A program made the position numbers and the translations under genes. A DNA stretch of 20,267 nucleotides, taken from positions 1 through 20,267 of the forward strand of contig CALEYZ010000053.1 in NCBI GenBank assembly GCA_937928195.1. Direction: 5' to 3'. This DNA comes from an uncultured Limnohabitans sp. (GTDB lineage: Bacteria; Pseudomonadota; Gammaproteobacteria; Burkholderiales; Burkholderiaceae_C). The notes below the pieces were generated by a model. The model was not told the origin of the DNA. It saw only the letters and a program-made list of their open reading frames with translations, and did not search any database. Positions 8,530 through 15,977 of the stretch are shown in pieces (the stretch's first letter is position 1; each line of letters opens with the position of its first letter).

Positions 8530-8556
8530 TGATCTGACCCCAATTGAATCAGATCA
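8530..8556. repeat. 8-bp inverted repeat with GGGGTCAGA core
   Basis: TGATCTGA (8530-8537) and TCAGATCA (8549-8556) are perfect inverted arms around an 11-base loop. The minus strand reads GGGGTCAGATCA. The right arm overlaps the stop codon of the small membrane protein gene (8549-8551). No T tract follows in either direction, so it is not a standard terminator. Confidence 0.6.
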
Positions 8557-8965
8557 AGCTCAAGCTGCCCAGGACGGTCAGAAGTTGGGCCGCGTTGAGG
8601 AAAATTGCGGTTTTGTGAATTTTGCGAAAGCCGGGGATGGCCATGAGGTTGTTGTCGCGAATTTCTGAACCCAATTGGTCCATTTGGGGAATGAATTTGA
8701 AACGCAAGATCAAGGTCAGGGTGGCGATGATCGCGGCTTCGGCCGTTAACACATGGCGCCCCGCCATGGCATAGCTGATGGTGGCTGCCGTGGCCACCAC
8801 AATCGCAAATTTGAAGTACGTGATGTAAAACGATCGGATGAACTTAGAGTCCATCGTGTTGTCATGCTTCAAAATCAGCAGAGGAATGGAGCCAAACAGG
8901 AAATAAGTGGTCACAGCAAGCATGGCCACAGTAAAAAACAAGGCGGCGTGATTGGCGTTCAGCAT
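8549..8965 (-). CDS. Small integral membrane protein, function unknown
   Basis: I do not recognise this 138-residue protein. It has about four hydrophobic segments (roughly 8-31, 48-66, 72-90 and 118-136), with a charged loop around 91-115 containing QMDQLGSEIRDN. This arrangement resembles small four-helix DUF proteins of Burkholderiales, but no catalytic or binding motif is visible. The start is well supported by GAGGAG about 12 bases upstream of ATG at 8965. It lies divergent to phaR with a 127-bp gap and upstream of the hydrolase gene on the same strand, so a two-gene transcript is possible. Confidence 0.78.
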   Translation of the reverse strand: MLNANHAALFFTVAMLAVTTYFLFGSIPLLILKHDNTMDSKFIRSFYITYFKFAIVVATAATISYAMAGRHVLTAEAAIIATLTLILRFKFIPQMDQLGSEIRDNNLMAIPGFRKIHKTAIFLNAAQLLTVLGSLSLI

Positions 8966-9023
8966 GATTGAGGGTAACTCCTCGTAGAAGTAAGCAAATT
9001 GATAACTTTAAAATCTGTTGCGG

Positions 9024-9050
9024 TGCAGCATACTGTGGTCCATTGCTGCA
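9024..9050. promoter_or_regulatory. TGC/GCA dyad upstream of phaR, candidate PhaR operator
   Basis: TGCAGCA (9024-9030) and TGCTGCA (9044-9050) form a perfect 7-bp inverted repeat with a 13-bp spacer, so arm centres are 20 bp apart (about two helical turns). TGCGGTGCA (9019-9027) overlaps the left arm. PhaR of Paracoccus denitrificans is known to bind TGC/GCA-rich sites and to repress its own gene; autoregulation here is inferred. Confidence 0.45.
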
Positions 9051-9092
9051 TTCAATCGAATTGCATCGTTCATTTTGTGAAGAGTCTAAATC

Positions 9093-9596
9093 ATGGCCCG
9101 TCAATCAGCCAAGTCCACTAAAACAGCAGAAGCTGCAGGCGCTCCTTTTGAGGCATCAAGTGCTGCGAGTCAAACCGAAGCCAAGACACAGCGCGTGATC
9201 AAAAAATACCCCAATCGCAGACTGTATGACACTGCCACTTCCAGTTACATCACGCTGACCGAAATCAAACACTTGGTCATGGAGGGGCATACGTTTGCGG
9301 TCAAAGATGCCAAATCTGGAGAAGACCTGACCCGGAGCATCTTGTTGCAAATCATTCTGGAAGAAGAGTCTGCAGGTGCGCCCATGTTCACCGAAGCCGT
9401 TTTGGCCAGCATCATTCGCTTTTACGGTCATGCCATGCAGGGCTACATGGGCTCATACTTAGAGAGCAATTTGCAGTCTTTGATGCAGATGCAATCCAAA
9501 ATGGGCCATCAGTCCACCAACATCATGAGCCAGATGCAAGAGCAGATGCAAAAGCAAACAGCCCAATTCCTGACAGCTTTTGGTTTGAAGCCTTGA
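9093..9596 (+). CDS. phaR: Polyhydroxyalkanoate synthesis regulator PhaR
   Basis: This 167-residue DNA-binding protein senses polyhydroxyalkanoate granules and represses phasin genes and itself until granules form and titrate it. After a low-complexity Ala/Ser/Thr-rich N-terminus (1-33), the conserved PHB/PHA accumulation DNA-binding domain begins with RVIKKYPNRRLYDT (34-47) and continues through SYITLTEI and a helical EEES-AGAPMFTE region. A Met/Gln-rich amphipathic tail (about 128-160) is typical and is thought to bind polymer surface. No phaC, phaA or phaB genes are nearby, so it acts in trans. The upstream region contains a TGC/GCA inverted repeat that could be an autoregulatory operator. 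rimO follows after 53 bp on the same strand. Confidence 0.94.
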   Translation: MARQSAKSTKTAEAAGAPFEASSAASQTEAKTQRVIKKYPNRRLYDTATSSYITLTEIKHLVMEGHTFAVKDAKSGEDLTRSILLQIILEEESAGAPMFTEAVLASIIRFYGHAMQGYMGSYLESNLQSLMQMQSKMGHQSTNIMSQMQEQMQKQTAQFLTAFGLKP

Positions 9597-9649
9597 TTCT
9601 GTGAACCCCGGCCTGCCAGAGGCGATCGATTTGCTGGGACAATACGCCC

Positions 9650-11077
9650 ATGAACGAAATTGCAAGCACAGGTGTTGGCTCGGCCTTCGCCTCTGAAACC
9701 ACCACGTCGGCCGCACCCAAAGTGGGCTTTGTCAGCCTGGGTTGCCCCAAAGCGCTGACCGACTCCGAATTAATTCTCACGCAGCTGAGTGCCGAGGGCT
9801 ATCAAACTTCCAAAACATTCGAGGGCGCCGATCTGGTGATCGTTAACACCTGTGGCTTCATCGACGATGCGGTCAAGGAAAGTTTGGACACCATTTCAGA
9901 AGCCCTGAATGTCAACGGCAAGGTCATTGTGACGGGCTGTTTAGGTGCCAAAGAAGCCGAGGGCGGTGGCAACATGGTGCGCGAGATGCACCCCAGTGTG
10001 TTGGCCGTCACAGGCCCTCATGCCACCCAAGAAGTAATGGACGCTGTGCATGCACATTTGCCCAAACCTCACGATCCCTTCTTGGACTTGGTGCCCAACG
10101 CATTTGGAGAGGCTGGTCTTAAACTCACACCACGTCATTACGCGTATTTGAAAATCAGCGAAGGCTGTAACCACCGTTGTACGTTCTGCATCATTCCCTC
10201 CATGCGAGGTGATTTGGTGTCGCGTCCCATTGGCGATGTCTTGAAAGAGGCCCAGGCCTTGTTTGAGGGGGGCGTTAAAGAGTTGTTGGTCATCAGTCAA
10301 GACACTTCGGCCTATGGTGTCGACACCAAATACCGTACAGGTTTCTGGGAAGGCCGGCCGGTCAAAACGCGCATGCTGGAGTTGGTTCAAACGCTGGGCG
10401 AGATGGCGCAAAAGCATGGCGCCTGGGTGCGTTTGCATTACGTCTACCCGTACCCCAGTGTTGACGATATCTTGCCGCTCATGGCCTCGGGTTTGATCTT
10501 GCCGTACTTGGATGTGCCTTTGCAGCACAGCCACCCCGATGTGCTCAAGCGCATGAAGCGTCCTGCCAGTGGCGAGAAAAATTTAGAACGCATTCAAAAG
10601 TGGCGTGAAATCTGTCCTCAATTGGTCATCCGCAGCACCTTCATTGCGGGGTTCCCCGGTGAAACAGAAGAAGAGTTTGAGCACTTGCTGAACTTTGTGC
10701 GAGAAGCCCAAATCGACAGGGCCGGGTGTTTTGCCTACAGCCCCGTCAAAGGCGCCACAGCCAATGACTTGCCAGGCATGTTGCCCGAAGCCGTGCGTGA
10801 AGAGCGCCGCTCCCGCTTCATGGCAGTGGCTGAAGAGGTGTCCATCCAGCGCTTGCAGCAGCGCGTGGGCGCCACCATGCAAGTTTTGATCGATTCCGCC
10901 ACGGCCATGGGCAAGAAGGGCGGTATGGGACGTTCTTACGCCGATGCGCCCGAAATTGATGGCTTGGTTCGTTTGTTGCCCCCCGAGAAGCTCAGCAAAA
11001 CGTACAAGGCCGGAGAATTTACACGCGCACGCATTGTGGGTGTGGAAGGTCACGACCTGGTTGCCGTGCCCATTTAA
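9650..11077 (+). CDS. rimO: Ribosomal protein S12 methylthiotransferase RimO
   Basis: This 475-residue radical-SAM enzyme adds a methylthio group to the beta carbon of a conserved Asp in ribosomal protein S12. The N-terminal UPF0004 domain carries the three cluster cysteines Cys32 (SLGCPKA), Cys68 (NTCGF) and Cys97 (TGCLGA). The radical-SAM domain has CNHRCTFC (Cys173, 177, 180) for the SAM-binding 4Fe-4S cluster. A TRAM RNA/protein-binding domain occupies the C-terminus from about residue 400. RimO, rather than the related tRNA enzyme MiaB, is indicated by VGFVSLGCPKALTDSE and IIPSMRGDLVSR. About 22 poorly conserved residues precede the first domain; ATG at 9650 has only a weak GGGA upstream. 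A terminator-like hairpin lies 72 bp downstream. Confidence 0.97.
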   Translation: MNEIASTGVGSAFASETTTSAAPKVGFVSLGCPKALTDSELILTQLSAEGYQTSKTFEGADLVIVNTCGFIDDAVKESLDTISEALNVNGKVIVTGCLGAKEAEGGGNMVREMHPSVLAVTGPHATQEVMDAVHAHLPKPHDPFLDLVPNAFGEAGLKLTPRHYAYLKISEGCNHRCTFCIIPSMRGDLVSRPIGDVLKEAQALFEGGVKELLVISQDTSAYGVDTKYRTGFWEGRPVKTRMLELVQTLGEMAQKHGAWVRLHYVYPYPSVDDILPLMASGLILPYLDVPLQHSHPDVLKRMKRPASGEKNLERIQKWREICPQLVIRSTFIAGFPGETEEEFEHLLNFVREAQIDRAGCFAYSPVKGATANDLPGMLPEAVREERRSRFMAVAEEVSIQRLQQRVGATMQVLIDSATAMGKKGGMGRSYADAPEIDGLVRLLPPEKLSKTYKAGEFTRARIVGVEGHDLVAVPI

Positions 11078-11144
11078 GGGCTTGAAGACCTGTGAAAAGT
11101 ATGCGCGGTGCCTTTTGCAGTGAGATTTTGCAAATTCTGCGCAT

Positions 11145-11171
11145 AAAAAAAGCTGCATCGTGTGCAGCTTT
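11145..11171 (-). terminator. Intrinsic terminator after tRNA-Leu
   Basis: A 9-bp perfect stem AAAGCTGCA (11149-11157) / TGCAGCTTT (11163-11171) has a 5-base loop. Read on the minus strand it is followed by a run of seven T, ideal for ending the tRNA-Leu transcript. On the plus strand the hairpin is followed only by TTTGTTTAA, so it may also stop rimO transcripts, less efficiently. Confidence 0.9.
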
Positions 11172-11180
11172 GTTTAAACT

Positions 11181-11265
<85 letters not shown>

Positions 11266-11281
11266 TTTCAGGAAAAAAAGG

Positions 11282-11289
11282 ATTGTATA
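11282..11289 (-). promoter_or_regulatory. Putative -10 box of tRNA-Leu promoter
   Basis: The minus strand reads TATACAAT, 16 bases upstream of the mature tRNA 5' end, implying a 5' leader of about 10 nt. No good -35 hexamer is seen at 16-18 bp; an eight-T run lies just upstream. The box overlaps the presumed rnr TTG start codon (11283-11285). Confidence 0.5.
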
Positions 11290-13601
11290 TCAAAAAAAAT
11301 AGCCACCCCTCCGGACTGCTCGATGAAATCGAAGGCAGCGTGCAAGGCCATCGCGATGGCCATGGCTTTCTGATTCGTGACGACGGTGACGGCGATATCT
11401 TTTTGCCGCCCAACGAAATGCGTGCCGTGCTGCACAAAGACCGAGTCAAAGTTCGCATCGTCCGACAAGATCGCAAGGGAAGGCCTGAAGGCCGTGTGGT
11501 GGAAATTCTCGAGCGTCCTGCGCAACCCATCATTGGCCGCTTGCTCAATGAAGGTGGCATTTGGATCGTGGCCCCTGAAGACAAGCGTTACGGCCAAGAC
11601 ATTCTCATTCCCAAAGTAGGCATCGGTGCAGGCAAGCCCGGCCAGGTGGTGGTGGTTGAGCTAACCGAGCCTCCAGCCTTGTTTGGTCAACCTGTTGGCC
11701 GTGTCAAAGAAGTCTTGGGTGAAATTGACGATCCGGGCATGGAAATCGACATTGCCGTGCGCAAGTACAGCGTGCCCCATGAATTCTCCGAAGCCTGTTT
11801 GAGCATGGCGCGCGGTTTGCCAGACAAAGTACGGCCGCAAGACAGCAAAGATCGGATTGACTTGACGGACATTCCATTGGTCACCATTGACGGCGAAGAC
11901 GCACGCGACTTTGACGATGCGGTGTACTGCGAGCCTGCCAAGATTGGCAAGGCCAAAGGCTGGCGCTTGTTGGTGGCCATTGCCGACGTCAGCAACTACG
12001 TTGAAACAGGCAGTGCCATTGACATTGATGCCTACGACCGCGCAACCAGTGTGTACTTTCCGCGGCGTGTCATTCCCATGTTGCCCGAGAAGCTCTCGAA
12101 TGGCTTGTGCTCACTCAATCCAGAAGTCGAGCGCTTGTGCATGGTCTGTGACATGCTGATCACGGCCAAAGGCGAGATTCACGCGTACCAGTTTTACCCT
12201 GCGGTGATGTTCAGCCATGCGCGTTTTACGTACACCGAGGTGGCGGCCATTTTGGCCAACACCCGTGGCCCTGAAGCCATCAAACGCAAGGCACGCGTCA
12301 ATGACTTGCTCAATTTGCACGATGTGTACCGTGCGCTGTTGGCCTCACGTGCAGTCCGTGGGGCTGTTGATTTTGAAACCACCGAAACTCAAATCATTTG
12401 CGATGACAACGGCCGCATTGAAAAAATCGTGCCCCGTGTGCGCACCGAGGCGCACCGTCTCATTGAAGAGGCGATGTTGGCGGCCAACGTTTGCAGTGCC
12501 GACTTCATTCAAAGCAGCAAGCATCCCGGTTTGTTTCGCGTGCACGAAGGCCCCACGCCCGAGAAGAAAGATTTGCTGCGCAATTACTTGAAGTCTTTGG
12601 GCTTGCCGTACACCGTGAGTGACGAACCCAAGCCTGGTGAGTTCCAGCACATTGCACAGGCCACCAAAGACCGGCCCGATGCACAGCAAATTCACACCAT
12701 GCTGCTGCGCTCCATGCAGCAAGCCATTTACACGCCCATCAACAGCGGGCACTTTGGCTTGGCCTATGAGGCTTACACGCATTTCACCAGTCCGATTCGC
12801 CGTTACCCCGATTTGCTGGTTCACCGTGTCATCAAGGCCATCTTGGCGCACAAAAAGTACCAGTTGCCCGCATTGCCTTTGCCTGGCGAGGCGCATGCCA
12901 AATTGGCCAAGCGCTTGCAGAAAAATAAATCGGGTGCGCAAATGGACGACGCACCCCGCATCAAAATGTCGCCTGCCGAGCAACAAGCTTGGGAGGCGGC
13001 CGGCTTGCATTGCAGTGCCAATGAGCGCCGCGCCGACGAAGCCAGCCGCGATGTTGAAGCCTGGCTGAAATGCAAATACATGCGAGAGCATTTGGGCGAA
13101 GAATATTCGGGCGTGGTCACATCGGCCACCAGCTTCGGAATTTTCGTCACCTTGGACAATCTGTACGTTGAAGGCTTGGTGCACATCACGGAGCTGGGCG
13201 GCGAGTATTTCCGTTTTGACGAGGCACGCCAAGAGTTGCGCGGTGAAAGAACGGGCATTCGTTATGCCATTGGCACCCGCGTTCAAATCCAGGTCAGTCG
13301 TGTCGATTTGGACGGTCGGAAAATTGATTTCCGTTTGGTCAACCCTGCTGAAGAATTCAGTCCGCGCCAGATGCGCGACAAAGGTGTGGGTAAACAAAAC
13401 GGCCATCACCATGACAATGGCAATGCGCGCAGTGCCTTGACTGGCGCTGAGGGCGTCAAATCCAAATCGCGTCCATTCAATGCACGCAAAGTGGAGGGCG
13501 GTAAGCCCGCCAGTCGGCATGGCAAGGTCGCGCCTAAGGGTGCATCTTCCAAATCCGCAGGTTCCAAGAAAACAAGCCAAGCCCGCAAAAGCCGCCGCTG
13601 A
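11283..13601 (+). CDS. rnr: Ribonuclease R (RNB-family 3'-5' exoribonuclease)
   Basis: RNase R degrades structured RNA 3' to 5' in mRNA, rRNA and tmRNA-linked turnover. With the TTG start at 11283 it has 772 residues. It opens with a cold-shock/OB domain (IEGSVQGHRDGHGF at about 16-29), a second OB region, the RNB catalytic domain with DARDFDDA (206-213) holding the metal-binding Asp residues, an S1 domain (about 606-686) and a Lys/Arg-rich tail of about 86 residues. Compared with E. coli RNase R it lacks the N-terminal helix-turn-helix region of about 65 residues. The start is inferred: AGGA at 11270-11273 is 9 bases from TTG, while an in-frame GTG at 11238 lies inside tRNA-Leu and is unlikely, and ATG at 11418 would cut the OB domain. 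Confidence 0.92.
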   Translation: MYIKKNSHPSGLLDEIEGSVQGHRDGHGFLIRDDGDGDIFLPPNEMRAVLHKDRVKVRIVRQDRKGRPEGRVVEILERPAQPIIGRLLNEGGIWIVAPEDKRYGQDILIPKVGIGAGKPGQVVVVELTEPPALFGQPVGRVKEVLGEIDDPGMEIDIAVRKYSVPHEFSEACLSMARGLPDKVRPQDSKDRIDLTDIPLVTIDGEDARDFDDAVYCEPAKIGKAKGWRLLVAIADVSNYVETGSAIDIDAYDRATSVYFPRRVIPMLPEKLSNGLCSLNPEVERLCMVCDMLITAKGEIHAYQFYPAVMFSHARFTYTEVAAILANTRGPEAIKRKARVNDLLNLHDVYRALLASRAVRGAVDFETTETQIICDDNGRIEKIVPRVRTEAHRLIEEAMLAANVCSADFIQSSKHPGLFRVHEGPTPEKKDLLRNYLKSLGLPYTVSDEPKPGEFQHIAQATKDRPDAQQIHTMLLRSMQQAIYTPINSGHFGLAYEAYTHFTSPIRRYPDLLVHRVIKAILAHKKYQLPALPLPGEAHAKLAKRLQKNKSGAQMDDAPRIKMSPAEQQAWEAAGLHCSANERRADEASRDVEAWLKCKYMREHLGEEYSGVVTSATSFGIFVTLDNLYVEGLVHITELGGEYFRFDEARQELRGERTGIRYAIGTRVQIQVSRVDLDGRKIDFRLVNPAEEFSPRQMRDKGVGKQNGHHHDNGNARSALTGAEGVKSKSRPFNARKVEGGKPASRHGKVAPKGASSKSAGSKKTSQARKSRR

Positions 13602-13672
13602 AATCAACTGCAGCACGCTTTGCAATCATCCATTTCTTTTCAAATCAAAGATTCAAGCAGGAGACAGAATCC

Positions 13673-14437
13673 ATGACCCACACTTCAAAAATTGCCATCG
13701 TCACAGGCGCTGGTTCAGGCATTGGCAAGGCAACGGCATTGGCATTGCTCAACGACGGCTGGTCCGTTGTGTTGGCCGGCCGTCGTTTGGCCAATTTGGA
13801 AGAAGTGGCGGCAGAGGCCAAAGCGATCAATGCCAACTACAAAGTGCTGGCTGTTCCCACCGATGTCACGCAAGAAGAGTCCGTGGCCAATTTGTTTGCG
13901 CAGTGTGTCAAAACGTTTGGTCGTGTTGACTTGCTGTTCAACAATGCTGGTGTCAGCACGCCCGCTATTCCATTGCCCGAACTCAGTCTGGACATGTGGA
14001 AGAGTGTGGTCGATACCAACCTCACAGGCATGTTCTTGTGCATTCGCGAAGCTTTCCGTGTGATGAAAGATCAAAAGCCCATGGGCGGCCGAATCATCAA
14101 CAACGGCTCCATTTCTGCCACCACACCACGACCTTTTTCGATTGCTTACACATCGACCAAGCATGCTGTTTCTGGATTGACCAAAACAGCTTCATTGGAT
14201 GGCCGTCAGTACGACATCGCAGTGGGACAAATCGATGTGGGCAATGCGGCAACACCCATGGCCATGAAGATGGCCAAAGGCGTGCCGCAAGCCAATTTGG
14301 AAATCAAAGCAGAACCTTTGATGGATGTGGCTTTGGTCGGCTCTTCTGTGGTCTACATGGCCAGCTTGCCCCTAGAGGCCAACGTGATGTTCCACACCGT
14401 GATGGCCACTAAGATGCCGTTTGCGGGCCGCGGATAA
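13673..14437 (+). CDS. Short-chain dehydrogenase/reductase (SDR)
   Basis: This 254-residue classical SDR is probably a cytoplasmic NAD(P)-dependent oxidoreductase. The Rossmann motif TGAGSGIG (11-18), NNAG (90-93), Asn115, Ser146/Ser148 and the catalytic Tyr159-x3-Lys163 are all present. ARG-ARG after the second strand (AGRR, 35-38) suggests preference for NADP. The substrate cannot be deduced. ATG at 13673 is preceded by AGGAGA at good spacing. It follows rnr by 71 bp on the same strand and may be in its transcript. Its last 29 bases overlap the 3' end of the convergent nnrDE-type gene. Confidence 0.93.
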   Translation: MTHTSKIAIVTGAGSGIGKATALALLNDGWSVVLAGRRLANLEEVAAEAKAINANYKVLAVPTDVTQEESVANLFAQCVKTFGRVDLLFNNAGVSTPAIPLPELSLDMWKSVVDTNLTGMFLCIREAFRVMKDQKPMGGRIINNGSISATTPRPFSIAYTSTKHAVSGLTKTASLDGRQYDIAVGQIDVGNAATPMAMKMAKGVPQANLEIKAEPLMDVALVGSSVVYMASLPLEANVMFHTVMATKMPFAGRG

Positions 14438-15977
14438 GTTCTGCCAGCTTGCCTGCCGTCAGCGCCGGCAAGCGCCATTCGTTGGCGATTTGGCCGTGTT
14501 CAAACACAGCAGCGCAAGCCGCTTCAAAGTCATCCATCCCTTGCGCCATGCGCGCACCCAAAAGACCCGCTAACACATCGCCTGTGCCGCCTGTGGCCAG
14601 CCGTGCATTGCCGGTCGGATTGATGACGGGTGTATGGCCTGTCTTCGCAATGACAGTGCCTGAACCTTTCAGCACCACGGTGCACATCAAGTCATTGGCC
14701 AAAGTTTGTGCCGCCTTCAGACGGTCAATTTGCACAGCATGGCTGTCTGTGCTGAGCAGTCGGGCGGCTTCAAGTGGATGAGGGGTGATCACGGTCTGCC
14801 ATTTTTGCGTTGCGCGTTGGCGCAGCAAATCGCGCAGCCAGGGATCATGAGAGACAGCATTGAGCGCGTCAGCGTCCAGCACCAGGCATTTGCTTTGTTG
14901 CAAAACTTGGGGCAAGATTTTTCTCACCGCCGTGCCACCGCCGCAACCACACACGATGGCACCCACTTGAAGGTTCAGTGCCGCAAAATTTCGCTGCATG
15001 ATTTCTGCCAAGCGGGGTGTGTGAACAGCGCTGCTTTTGTCGTCATTCAAATAGCAAGCCATGACTCGGCCTGCACCTGCGTGCAAAGCCGCTGAAGCGG
15101 CCAAATCCACTGCACCCGTCATGCCCATGCCACGGGCTTGCACAGCTTCGCCGCCGATGAGGGTGACATCGCCAAACGTGCCTTTGTGGCTTGCGTGACG
15201 TGGTGCCCACGCAAGCTTCCTTGCACTGTTCAACAGGGCCGTGGCTTGCATTGTTTCCTGGAGGTCTTCACTGCCTAACGCGTCCAGCCACAACGTGCCA
15301 CATGCATCTCGGCCTTGGGCAGTCCAGCAGCCTGGTTTGGCTGTGAGCAATTGCAAAGTGTGAGTTGCTTGAATGTGTTGTGACCTACTTGCTTCGTTTT
15401 GAAATTGGCCAGTGTCAGCGTTCAAGCCAGACGGAATGTCCACGGCCAAAACCTCTGCGCCCAATTGGTACAGACCCTCAACCCAAGTTTGCATCAGCTG
15501 TTCAGCAGCAGACAAGGGCTTGTCAGTTGCAGGCGAGCGCAAGCCAATCCCTAGCATGGCATCGATGCACAGGTCTTCTAAATTGACGCCATCAGGTGAT
15601 GCCTGCTTGTTGCGGTTGCGCACAGGCAGGTCGTCCTGAATTGAAATGGCCAATGCCTTTACTTTTTGCAAAGCAAGGACCGCATCAGCAGGGCGCTTCA
15701 ACGAAGCTTGCCAAAGCACCACGCGCACCTGCCGACCCCATCGGTGCAGATGCGTGGCGGCTTCAAGTCCGTCACCCCCATTGTTGCCAGGGCCGCAAAA
15801 AATCCAATAGCAAGGTGCAAAAGGCTTGATGGCCATGGCCAGTCGGGCCACAGCCAAACCGGCCTGCGCCATCAAGCTGTCACCCCTTGTGATGCGTGCA
15901 GCGGCCAAGCTTTCGAGTTGACGCGTTTGCGCCCCATTGAACAAGGCGATGGGTTCTTGCCAGTCGAGTTTTTTCAA
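14409..15977 (-). CDS. nnrDE: Bifunctional NAD(P)H-hydrate epimerase / ADP-dependent NAD(P)H-hydrate dehydratase
   Basis: This 522-residue enzyme repairs hydrated NADH and NADPH (NADHX, NADPHX). The N-terminal YjeF epimerase domain (about 1-235) has GPGNNGGDG (62-70), DAMLGIG (139-145) and VDIPSGLN (179-186). The C-terminal ribokinase-like dehydratase domain (about 250-522) has HKGTFGDV (264-271), LDADALN (367-373), TPHPLEAARLL (398-408) and ATGGTGDVLAG (461-471) with catalytic Asp467. The start is TTG at 15977, overlapping the amidase stop as TTGA, with GAGG 5 bases upstream; the next Met (36) would delete conserved sequence. Translation is therefore probably coupled to the amidase gene. The 3' end overlaps the SDR gene on the other strand by 29 bp. 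Confidence 0.95.
   Translation of the reverse strand: MKKLDWQEPIALFNGAQTRQLESLAAARITRGDSLMAQAGLAVARLAMAIKPFAPCYWIFCGPGNNGGDGLEAATHLHRWGRQVRVVLWQASLKRPADAVLALQKVKALAISIQDDLPVRNRNKQASPDGVNLEDLCIDAMLGIGLRSPATDKPLSAAEQLMQTWVEGLYQLGAEVLAVDIPSGLNADTGQFQNEASRSQHIQATHTLQLLTAKPGCWTAQGRDACGTLWLDALGSEDLQETMQATALLNSARKLAWAPRHASHKGTFGDVTLIGGEAVQARGMGMTGAVDLAASAALHAGAGRVMACYLNDDKSSAVHTPRLAEIMQRNFAALNLQVGAIVCGCGGGTAVRKILPQVLQQSKCLVLDADALNAVSHDPWLRDLLRQRATQKWQTVITPHPLEAARLLSTDSHAVQIDRLKAAQTLANDLMCTVVLKGSGTVIAKTGHTPVINPTGNARLATGGTGDVLAGLLGARMAQGMDDFEAACAAVFEHGQIANEWRLPALTAGKLAELIRGPQTAS

Noticed and set aside
12345..13625. Long minus-strand open frame opposite rnr
   Set aside because: It is complete antisense to the conserved RNase R catalytic and S1 domains and its product has no recognisable domain; it is a by-product of codon bias in rnr.
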